Origin: Bacillota bacterium
Lineage (GTDB): Bacteria; Bacillota_C; Negativicutes; CTSoil-072
NCBI GenBank assembly: GCA_017861495.1
Contig: JAGFXW010000052.1
Location: 1 to 11,552 of the forward strand
DNA: 11,552 nucleotides
Direction of reading: 5' to 3'
The notes beneath the pieces are model-generated. The model saw nothing but the letters and a program-made list of their open reading frames with translations, was not told the DNA's origin and made no database searches. Shown piece by piece: positions 5,787 through 11,552 of this stretch. Every line of letters begins with the position of its first letter. The stretch's first letter is position 1. The translations under genes and the position numbers were made by a program.

Positions 5787-7178
5787 TTAATGAAGAGCTC
5801 CTTCGTAATTGAACATTTTCCCAGGGTTCATGGTGTTGGCCGGGTCAACAACCGACTTCACATCCTGTCCCATCTTATAACCGACCGGCCCCATCTCAGC
5901 GCGCAGATACGGGGCTTTGGCAAAGCCAATTCCATGTTCGCCGCTTAGGGTTCCCCCTAATTCCAGGGTAACAATATGCACTTCATCCAATGCTTTTTCC
6001 GCCCGTGCTTCCGCATCCTTATCCCGTTTATCAAACAGAATCGTCGGATGCATATTGCCATCGCCGGCATGACCGCAGATCAGGATCGGTATATTATACT
6101 TTTTCGCCATTTCCATCGATTTTTCAACCAATACCGGTACTAAACTGCGCGGCACAGTAGCATCTTCGGCAAATTTGCACGGAGCAATTTGGCCGAACGC
6201 TTTCGCTACGCCCCGACGGGCTGCCCATAAATTCTCCGCCTCGGCCGCAGTTTCAGCAATTTTAAATTCCATTGCACCGCATTCTTTACAGATTTCACTG
6301 ACCCGTTTGGCATTTTCCTCAACAGTTGACGGCATTCCGTCCACTTCTATCAGCAAAAGGCCGCCTGCGTGTACCGGAAGACCAATCTTCAGGGCTTTTT
6401 CCGTGGCCACAATCGCCATATTATCCATTAACTCCAGCGTCGTCGGAATAATACCGGAAGCCATGGTCACACTGACGGTTTTTGCCGCATCTTCCAGCCG
6501 TTCATAGATCGCCAGCATGGTTTTCTTGGTTGCAGAAGCCGGCACGAGGCGCAGTGTTATAGCCGTAATCAAGCCCAATGTCCCTTCCGAACCGGTGATC
6601 AGCATCGTCCAGTCCGGGCCGCACATATCCCCGTCTACCGCGTTGCCGGTTTCGACAACGCTGCCATCCGGCAGGACAACTTCCAAACCCAGCACGAAGT
6701 TGCGGGTAATCCCGTATTTGACCCCTTTCGGACCGCCGGCACATTCGGCCACGTTCCCGCCCAGGGTAGATTCTTTCCAGCTAGATGGATCCGGCGGATA
6801 CAGCAGCCCTTGCTTCGCAACCTGGGAGGCCAATTCAAAGGTAATGACACCCGGTTCGACAATCGCAAACTTGTTTTCAGCATCAATTTTGCGGATACGG
6901 TCCATTCGGGCCATGTCTACAACAATTCCGCCTTTGAGGGCAATTGCCCCGCCAGACAAACACGTTCCCGCGCCCCGCCCGGTGACAGGGATGTTGTTGC
7001 GGGCAGCAACCTTAACAATGGCTGCCACTTCATCGCGGCTTGCCGGTTGGACCACGACATCGGGCAAATGGTCAAACATGGTGGCGTCATTGGAATAAAT
7101 GATCAAGTCTTCTTTTCCACTCAAGACATAGTCATTTCCTACTATGTTCCGGAGTTCATTGAGGATGTTGGAATTCAT
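5787..7178 (-). CDS. glcD: GlcD-type FAD-linked 2-hydroxyacid oxidase, catalytic subunit
   Basis: This 463-residue subunit has the FAD_binding_4 domain followed by the FAD-linked oxidase C-terminal domain. Key features: VVVQPASRDEVAAIV (41-55), the FAD pyrophosphate loop PVTGRGAGTCLSGGA (64-78), YPPDPSSWKESTLGGNVAECAGGP (127-150) with GSEGTLG (196-202), the GHAGDGNMHP active-site block (369-378) and GGTLSGEHGIG (408-418). It oxidises a 2-hydroxy acid to a 2-oxo acid, passing electrons through FAD to the Fe-S partner. Glycolate and D- or L-lactate are the usual substrates; sequence alone does not decide. The ATG overlaps the glcF stop by one base (TAATG), with AAGGAGG upstream. It is last in the operon and followed by a strong terminator. 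The order glcE-glcF-glcD differs from the glcD-glcE-glcF order of E. coli. No signal peptide or membrane segment is visible. Confidence 0.93.
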   Translation of the reverse strand: MNSNILNELRNIVGNDYVLSGKEDLIIYSNDATMFDHLPDVVVQPASRDEVAAIVKVAARNNIPVTGRGAGTCLSGGAIALKGGIVVDMARMDRIRKIDAENKFAIVEPGVITFELASQVAKQGLLYPPDPSSWKESTLGGNVAECAGGPKGVKYGITRNFVLGLEVVLPDGSVVETGNAVDGDMCGPDWTMLITGSEGTLGLITAITLRLVPASATKKTMLAIYERLEDAAKTVSVTMASGIIPTTLELMDNMAIVATEKALKIGLPVHAGGLLLIEVDGMPSTVEENAKRVSEICKECGAMEFKIAETAAEAENLWAARRGVAKAFGQIAPCKFAEDATVPRSLVPVLVEKSMEMAKKYNIPILICGHAGDGNMHPTILFDKRDKDAEARAEKALDEVHIVTLELGGTLSGEHGIGFAKAPYLRAEMGPVGYKMGQDVKSVVDPANTMNPGKMFNYEGALH

Positions 7179-8476
7179 TAAACTTTCCCCTCCTTCCGGC
7201 CGGCTTCATAGGCCTTATCGATAATTTCTGCGGTATGCAAAAATTTCACTGGGCTCTTTCTTTGATATAACCCGTCGGTGATATGCATCCGGCAGGCCGA
7301 ACAGCCGGCTACAGCATAATCCATGCCGGTTGCTTCAATATTGTCAACTTTTGCATCGTTGATCTTACGGGCCAATTCATAATACACGGCGCTGAACGTT
7401 CCGCCGCAGCCGCAGCAGCGGTCAGCATCCTTCATTTCCACAAATTCCAAGCCAGGAATCGCTTTGAAGATTTGCCGTGGCTGTGCCGCGACACCCATGC
7501 CCCGCACAAGATGGCAGGCATCATGATAGGTAATTTTCAACGGCAGTTTCCCGAATTTGGTCAAATCACAGTATTTAACTACAAAATCGGAGATATCGAT
7601 TACCTTGGCGGAAAGTTTTTCCCATTCCCCCGCCAACGGCGATTCTTTGAGCAGGCCTTTGTATTCTTCTTTCAGCGCCGTACCGCACGTGGAGCACGCC
7701 GTAATCACATAATCATAGTCTTGCGCGTTAATCGCTTTGATGTTTTGTTCGGCCAGGATCCGGCCGGTTTCCACATCACCGGAAGTGAAGGCCGGCGTAC
7801 CGCAGCAGCATTGGTCGTCCGGAATAAGGACATCATACCCGTTGCGGGTCAGGATGCGGATAACCGCTTCCCCGGCTTCCGGGTACATGTAGTTGAGGGT
7901 ACAGCCGGTAAAGAAAACCACTTTGCCTTTGCTGGTTGGTGTTTGCGCTTTCGTATGGTACGGATTACGCGAACGCAACGGATTGCTGGTCATATTCGGT
8001 ACAACCCGACGCAGGTTGAGCCCGGCAGCCGGCAGAGGAATACGGGCAATTTTGCCCCGTCCATCCGGTAAGGATTTAAAAATCAGTCCTTGAAAGACGC
8101 CGCCCATTTTCAATCCCAAATCGAATAGCTTCCGGTAGCGCTGAGCAGTAAAAGCCATTTTTTTGAACGGATTCAGACCGTTGCGCTTCACCAATTTCGC
8201 ACGGGCTTCCATAATGAGTTCATCCGTAGCGACACTGGACCCGCAGTTGGTTTTGCACGCTTTACACAGTAAACACTTTTCAAACCGGGCTTGAACAGCG
8301 GGGGTCAACTCGATTTCGCCCGCCAGCACAGCTTCGATCATCCGCACCTTGCTGCGGGCGGTAGTATTTTCCCGATGTTCGGCGATCGTTACCGGACAGA
8401 CCGAACGGCAACCGCCACAACGGGCACATTTAACAATTTCTTTTTCTAAGTGTCTGATATCTTCCTGGTTGTTCAT
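7178..8476 (-). CDS. glcF: GlcF-type iron-sulfur subunit of 2-hydroxyacid oxidase
   Basis: This 432-residue electron-transfer subunit has two N-terminal 4Fe-4S motifs followed by two cysteine-rich (CCG) domains. The first motif is CARCGGCRSVCP (17-28). The second is CLLCKACKTNC (68-78), followed by Gly where Pro is usual. The CCG blocks include FFTGCTLNYMYPEAG (188-202) with QCCCGTPAF (222-230), CSTCGTALKEEY, then HDACHLVRG and DRCCGCGGTFS with AGCSACRMH. Such subunits bind a non-cubane or additional Fe-S centre and pass electrons from the FAD subunits to quinone or another acceptor. It overlaps glcE by four bases (ATGA) and glcD by one (TAATG), so translation is coupled and the subunits are probably made in step. 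GGGAGG precedes its start within the end of glcE. The related LldE/HdrD-like proteins share the CCG domain, but the neighbours point to GlcF. Confidence 0.93.
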   Translation of the reverse strand: MNNQEDIRHLEKEIVKCARCGGCRSVCPVTIAEHRENTTARSKVRMIEAVLAGEIELTPAVQARFEKCLLCKACKTNCGSSVATDELIMEARAKLVKRNGLNPFKKMAFTAQRYRKLFDLGLKMGGVFQGLIFKSLPDGRGKIARIPLPAAGLNLRRVVPNMTSNPLRSRNPYHTKAQTPTSKGKVVFFTGCTLNYMYPEAGEAVIRILTRNGYDVLIPDDQCCCGTPAFTSGDVETGRILAEQNIKAINAQDYDYVITACSTCGTALKEEYKGLLKESPLAGEWEKLSAKVIDISDFVVKYCDLTKFGKLPLKITYHDACHLVRGMGVAAQPRQIFKAIPGLEFVEMKDADRCCGCGGTFSAVYYELARKINDAKVDNIEATGMDYAVAGCSACRMHITDGLYQRKSPVKFLHTAEIIDKAYEAGRKEGKV

Positions 8477-9630
8477 TGAGCGACCTCCCCCTGGTTAAAA
8501 ATCTGCTGGGGATCAATTCGTTGTTTAAAAGCTGTTTCCAGCATTGCCAACGGGCTATTCGTCTTCGGCGCGTACAGGCGATCGTACTTGCCGCTGGCGG
8601 CTCCCCCTAATGCATAGGCTTCTGCCTGCAATGCAGTAATAATATCCTTACTGTTCGCAGTTTCTTGGCTCAGATAGAGATGGATTTTCCCATCCGCCAA
8701 TTGTCCGAACAAACCTCCCTGGACTCCCTTTTCGGCCATTAATTTGGCAAGTTTTTCCGCAAATGTTGCGACTGCAGTATAGGAAACTTTAAATTCATCC
8801 AACAACCAAAAGCCGTCCATTGTTTCTTCCACTCTGGACAATTCCGGGATCGTTGCCGGTACAGCCGCAATTTGGCCCTGCGAAGAAGCCAGATAGGCAT
8901 CCATCTCTTTCGCATAGTCTTGAACTTCTGCTTCGTTGCCGTCCAATTCAAAGAGAATTCTCTGCCCTTTTTGCGGTTGGCCAAACAGCTTGCTGCCTGC
9001 CGTTTCGTCAGCCCAGAAAAGCCAAGCAGGCGGTACAGGGCGGCTTTGCAGATAATGAACCAACTCGATTGCGCTTTTTATCGAATTGACAGTAACGTCA
9101 TACCGTTTACGAAATGCCGGCTGCGGCATCAGCTTAATAATATAGCGAACACCTACGGCCAAATCCGCATAAGCGCCGGTCAAGAACCGGGTAAAATCAT
9201 AACCGGTTACGTTTTTTATACATTTTCCTCCGACCGGGGTAACATCGCCGTTTGGCAATACATAGCTGCCGCCAAGCAAAAAGTGTTTCCCTGCGCCATA
9301 CTTCCAAACCGAAGGATTTGGGCAACCGCGATACGCCCACTCACCAACGCTCAATTGTTCAAAAGCCGGTGTATCCGCAGGAATAAAGCGCAACCCTTTC
9401 TCACTGACAATCGCATTTAGATCTTTTAGCACCGTCCCTGGCGGCACAATGACCATGAGGTTATCGATGTCAAACACCTCGATGTCTTTCCACTCGCTAA
9501 AATCCAAGGCAATTCCTTCCGATTTCGGCTTCCGGTACAAGGACACCGGAATTTTCTGCTCCTGAGCCTGGCGAAACAACTCCTGAAGCTGCTCGCTTGA
9601 AGATACTTTTTTTACTGCTGCGTCACTCAA
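8473..9630 (-). CDS. glcE: GlcE-type FAD-binding subunit of 2-hydroxyacid oxidase
   Basis: This 385-residue protein resembles the short FAD_binding_4 subunit GlcE. Residues 45-165 carry the FAD fold: VFDIDNLMVIVPPGTVLKDLNAIV (52-75), LRFIPADTP (80-88) and the GlcE-type signature GGKCIKNVTGYDFTRFLTGAYADLAVG (134-160). The C-terminal half has no FAD-oxidase C domain motifs of the GlcD kind, as usual for GlcE. It is a second flavoprotein subunit needed for the GlcDEF-type complex. The start is TTG at 9630 with GGAGG (9640-9644) nine bases upstream; no ATG is better placed. It is the first gene of the operon, so its 5' region with a promoter-like element and inverted repeats is where control is expected. 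The divergent first 40 residues and the C-terminus cannot be assigned further. Confidence 0.9.
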   Translation of the reverse strand: MSDAAVKKVSSSEQLQELFRQAQEQKIPVSLYRKPKSEGIALDFSEWKDIEVFDIDNLMVIVPPGTVLKDLNAIVSEKGLRFIPADTPAFEQLSVGEWAYRGCPNPSVWKYGAGKHFLLGGSYVLPNGDVTPVGGKCIKNVTGYDFTRFLTGAYADLAVGVRYIIKLMPQPAFRKRYDVTVNSIKSAIELVHYLQSRPVPPAWLFWADETAGSKLFGQPQKGQRILFELDGNEAEVQDYAKEMDAYLASSQGQIAAVPATIPELSRVEETMDGFWLLDEFKVSYTAVATFAEKLAKLMAEKGVQGGLFGQLADGKIHLYLSQETANSKDIITALQAEAYALGGAASGKYDRLYAPKTNSPLAMLETAFKQRIDPQQIFNQGEVAQ

Positions 9631-9696
9631 ATAAGTTTACCTCCCTCTCCTCTGCCGGACTATATAAAGGTCCTGTATTCATACCCTACAGAAACA

Positions 9697-9702
9697 ATTA
9701 TA
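9697..9702 (-). promoter_or_regulatory. Alternative perfect -10 hexamer upstream of glcE
   Basis: A perfect TATAAT reads on the minus strand about 70 bases before the glcE start. It has no good -35 hexamer 17 bases upstream, so it is weaker as a promoter than the pair at 9757-9785, or it may need an activator. Confidence 0.25.
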
Positions 9703-9727
9703 CGCATTAAAAAGTCATTATTTTCTG

Positions 9728-9756
9728 AAAATTATTATTCTTTCTTCAATAATTTT
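9728..9756. promoter_or_regulatory. 29-bp AT-rich inverted repeat, possible operator of glcEFD
   Basis: AAAATTATT at 9728-9736 and its exact complement AATAATTTT at 9748-9756 are separated by 11 bases. The repeat abuts the -10 element of the candidate glcE promoter and so covers the expected start of transcription, a classic repressor position. The symmetry is seen; its function and any link to the nearby IclR protein are inferred. Confidence 0.4.
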
Positions 9757-9785
9757 AGTATAGCCGATTCCACTCCAAAAGACAA
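9757..9785 (-). promoter_or_regulatory. Candidate sigma-A promoter of glcEFD
   Basis: On the minus strand TTGTCT (9780-9785) and TATACT (9757-9762) are 17 bases apart, matching TTGACA and TATAAT at four and five positions. It lies about 125 bases upstream of glcE and downstream of the transporter gene, implying that glcEFD can be transcribed on its own. Confidence 0.5.
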
Positions 9786-9806
9786 TAGGTCAAAAGCACA
9801 CACAGA

Positions 9807-9837
9807 GCCGCCATTATAACCAGGTTATAACGGCGGC
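9807..9837. repeat. Long hairpin between transporter and glcE, no U-tract
   Basis: GCCGCC, one mismatch, TTATAAC, a CAG loop and the complementary arm form a stem of about 14 bp. Its core TTATAACCAGGTTATAA is a perfect 17-bp palindrome. It lies 70 bases past the transporter stop. Neither side carries a U-run directly after the stem, so it may be an mRNA stability or partial termination element, or a protein-binding site. Confidence 0.5.
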
Positions 9838-9907
9838 GCCGAAACCAATTCATCCTGTTGTCATGGAGCAAATCGTGAAAAGTGTGAAACCCCTGTGCAA
9901 ATCCATT

Positions 9908-11197
9908 TTAGTATTTTTGTACTGCCAGAATGAGCGCACAAATAGCCGCTACCCCAGCAAGACCGACCAGGAACATCAACCCGCCGACATAGCTTCCGGT
10001 TATACTGATAAACCAGCCTATTAAAACCGGCGAGAACGCGGAGCCGCCATTTGCAACACCGTTCATCATACCGGCACCAGCTCCAACCGCTTTACCAGGC
10101 ACAATTTGCTGCACCAAGGCCCATGCAGGCGCTATGCCAAAGCCAATACAAGCAATCCCGATTGAAATCAAAATTGCTGCCGTTGTATTATCCGGCGCAG
10201 CTGCGGCAAAATAAATTCCGGCGGAAACGCCGATAAAGGCAAAAAACATTAACGGAGCCTTCCGGCCAATCCAGTCAGACACATAACCTGAGGCTAAAAC
10301 GCTCAAAATACCGAGAATATATGGCAGGGAAGACCACGCTCCCATCGCAGCCCAAGAAAAACCGCGTGCAACTTTTAAATAAGACGGAAGCCAAGCCATA
10401 GTTCCCCAAAATATCGATGCCAGGCAGAAATAGTAAAAAGTAAGAACCCAGAAGCGATAATTAAAGATAAATACTTTCATATTTTCCCACACGCTAGTAT
10501 TTCCTGCTGCAGCCTCTTGTTCCCGTTCTATCTTATTCCCAGCCTCAACCCAATCACGCTCAGCCTGATTGGCATGTTTACTCTGATTAGGAAAGTCAGT
10601 CGTTCTGAACCACAGCAACAGAAGCGGGATTAATCCGAAACCAATCAACACGAAGAAACTCATCCGCCAACCAAAACCATGAATTAACCAAGTCAAGAAA
10701 GGCATCGTAATTGCCGGCCCAAGCATTAAGCCAACTACCCACATCGCATTTGCTTTGCCGCGTTCACTGGGCGGAAACCAGTTTTTGACGTATTTGCTTT
10801 GCATTGGCCAATGCATGCCTTCGCCAATACCAAGAATCAACCTGGCTGCCAACATAATTGTGAATGTAGAGGCAATACCGCCAAGAAAAAGCGAGAAACA
10901 CCATAAGAAAATAGATAAACTCATGGCTTTCCGTGGTCCCAATAAATCGCCTAACGGGCTAAGAAATACATTGGAAATTCCATAAGCAATTAAAAATAGA
11001 GTCATCAATAAGCCCATCTGCACCGGCTGGCCTTTAATTCCCATATCCGTCAAAAATAAGTTGTCTGCTAAAAGAACGGAAACGTTTACCCGATCCAAAT
11101 ACGCAATTAATAATGTAATCATTAAAATTCCGACGAGAAGCCATCTTTCTTTCGTAGGCGCTCCCCCGGCCTGCACGGTTGCACTGCTCTCTTGCAT
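9908..11197 (-). CDS. MFS transporter, anion:cation symporter (ACS) type
   Basis: This 429-residue inner-membrane carrier has about 12 hydrophobic segments in two halves split by a charged loop (200-240). Diagnostic features are AYLDRVNVSVLLAD (32-45) in the first helix, typical of the ACS family of organic-anion carriers such as hexuronate, glucarate and phthalate transporters, and the MFS motif A GDLLGPRKA (83-91), repeated as SDWIGRKAP (307-315). Length is normal. The open frame extends to 11305, but AAGGAGG (11206-11212) lies eight bases before the ATG at 11197, and the upstream extension MFPQRKRN is not membrane-like, so I chose the ATG at 11197. The adjoining glcEFD operon suggests a 2-hydroxycarboxylate such as glycolate or lactate as cargo, imported with protons; that is inference. 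It is the first protein gene after a ribosomal RNA operon. Confidence 0.9.
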   Translation of the reverse strand: MQESSATVQAGGAPTKERWLLVGILMITLLIAYLDRVNVSVLLADNLFLTDMGIKGQPVQMGLLMTLFLIAYGISNVFLSPLGDLLGPRKAMSLSIFLWCFSLFLGGIASTFTIMLAARLILGIGEGMHWPMQSKYVKNWFPPSERGKANAMWVVGLMLGPAITMPFLTWLIHGFGWRMSFFVLIGFGLIPLLLLWFRTTDFPNQSKHANQAERDWVEAGNKIEREQEAAAGNTSVWENMKVFIFNYRFWVLTFYYFCLASIFWGTMAWLPSYLKVARGFSWAAMGAWSSLPYILGILSVLASGYVSDWIGRKAPLMFFAFIGVSAGIYFAAAAPDNTTAAILISIGIACIGFGIAPAWALVQQIVPGKAVGAGAGMMNGVANGGSAFSPVLIGWFISITGSYVGGLMFLVGLAGVAAICALILAVQKY

Positions 11198-11223
11198 CAA
11201 TAAATCCTCCTTGTTTGTAAAAT

Positions 11224-11262
11224 TTATACTTCCGCAAATCGTATTGGCTGACAGCCTGGCAA
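11224..11262 (-). other. Possible 12-codon leader ORF upstream of the transporter
   Basis: A perfect AGGAGG (11268-11273) stands five bases before a TTG at 11262. The frame encodes MPGCQPIRFAEV and stops with TAA at 11224, 26 bases before the transporter ATG, which has its own AAGGAGG. Two strong ribosome binding sites in one short leader are unusual. Translation of this mini-ORF is inference; the TTG start is weak. Confidence 0.25.
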
Positions 11263-11286
11263 TGTCACCTCCTGTCCAAATATTCC

Positions 11287-11303
11287 GTTTCCGCTGTGGA
11301 AAC
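11287..11303. promoter_or_regulatory. 17-bp inverted repeat upstream of transporter, possible operator
   Basis: GTTTCC (11287-11292) and GGAAAC (11298-11303) flank five bases. It lies just upstream of the strong AGGAGG of the leader ORF. The rest of the gap up to the rRNA terminator is AT-rich; I found no clear promoter pair there, only weak candidates. Confidence 0.3.
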
Positions 11304-11457
11304 AACGTTTTTCCTTCATATTTCGCTTTTTAGAATATTCGCTGTTCTTTTTCAAATGCCTTCTTTTACGCAGCGAAAATTAATTATTTTCTGATATGTT
11401 ATATTTTTTATCTATTTTTGTATTTTTTGTCGCCATTTTGTAAACCAAATAGCCAAC

Positions 11458-11485
11458 AAAAAAGCGTCCTCAAAACGAAGACGCT
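11458..11485 (-). terminator. Intrinsic terminator of the rRNA operon
   Basis: On the minus strand AGCGTCTTC, a five-base loop and GAGGACGCT form a 9-bp stem with one G-U pair, followed by six T. It begins about ten bases after the 3' end of the 5S rRNA and separates the rRNA operon from the transporter gene. Confidence 0.93.
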
Positions 11486-11495
11486 CACTTGCGAA

Positions 11496-11552
<57 letters not shown>

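Noticed and set aside
6517..7098. 193-codon plus-strand open frame opposite glcD
   Set aside because: Shadow of the glcD coding frame; low-complexity Ser/Thr/Pro-rich translation without family features.
7283..8071. 262-codon plus-strand open frame opposite glcF
   Set aside because: Shadow of glcF: Cys, His, Phe and Arg rich with no domain, and no ribosome binding site that would compete with the clear minus-strand gene.
9908..11305. Transporter starting at 11305 (465 residues)
   Set aside because: The 36-residue extension is not conserved-looking and has no ribosome binding site, whereas AAGGAGG precedes the ATG at 11197 at ideal distance.
11322..11343. Pair of TTCGCT direct repeats 16 bp apart upstream of the transporter
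   Set aside because: Only six bases each with imperfect flanks; too short to separate from chance in this AT-rich gap.

Overview
The window looks like a chromosomal stretch of an anaerobic or facultative Firmicute. The mix of GlgC/GlgD-type ADP-glucose pyrophosphorylase, a kinase of the butyrate-kinase type, a GlcE-GlcF-GlcD oxidase and the 3' half of a 5S rRNA ending GAAGTCGCCGGT would fit Negativicutes (Sporomusa-like). That placement is inference; the 5S fragment alone cannot settle it. Every supportable gene is on the minus strand, so transcription runs from high to low coordinates. I saw no CRISPR array, transposase, prophage gene or tRNA.

Layout in the direction of transcription. (1) 11552-11458: the 3' part of a 5S rRNA and a strong intrinsic terminator, the end of a ribosomal RNA operon. 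(2) 11197-9908: an MFS organic-anion transporter (DRVNVS signature). (3) 9630-5787: a tightly coupled glcE-glcF-glcD operon (ATGA and TAATG overlaps) encoding a three-part FAD/Fe-S 2-hydroxyacid oxidase. It has a candidate promoter and an AT-rich inverted repeat in front and a strong terminator behind. (4) 5535-3534: an IclR-family regulator followed by a butyrate kinase, with no obvious terminator between them. (5) 3327-2173: a YkvI-like (COG3949) membrane protein with a canonical terminator. (6) 2064-1624: an unrecognised small reading frame whose best ribosome binding site and ATG are cut off from the main frame by an in-frame TAG. (7) 1524-1: glgC and the start of glgD, for glycogen synthesis; glgD runs off the window.

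How it may work together: the transporter, the GlcEFD oxidase, the IclR regulator and perhaps the kinase read like a catabolic neighbourhood. A 2-hydroxy acid such as glycolate or lactate would be imported, then oxidised to the 2-oxo acid, with IclR sensing a related metabolite. The kinase would make ATP from an acyl phosphate. The oxidase assignment is firm at family level; the substrate, the regulatory links and the role of the kinase are inferences. No phosphotransbutyrylase gene is visible beside the kinase. The glycogen genes and the YkvI-like protein look functionally separate.

Nothing here is clearly a new system. The most unusual features are the TAG-interrupted small gene, several palindromes at promoter-like positions, and two large hairpins (after the transporter and after the kinase) that lack a U-tract on the transcribed strand.
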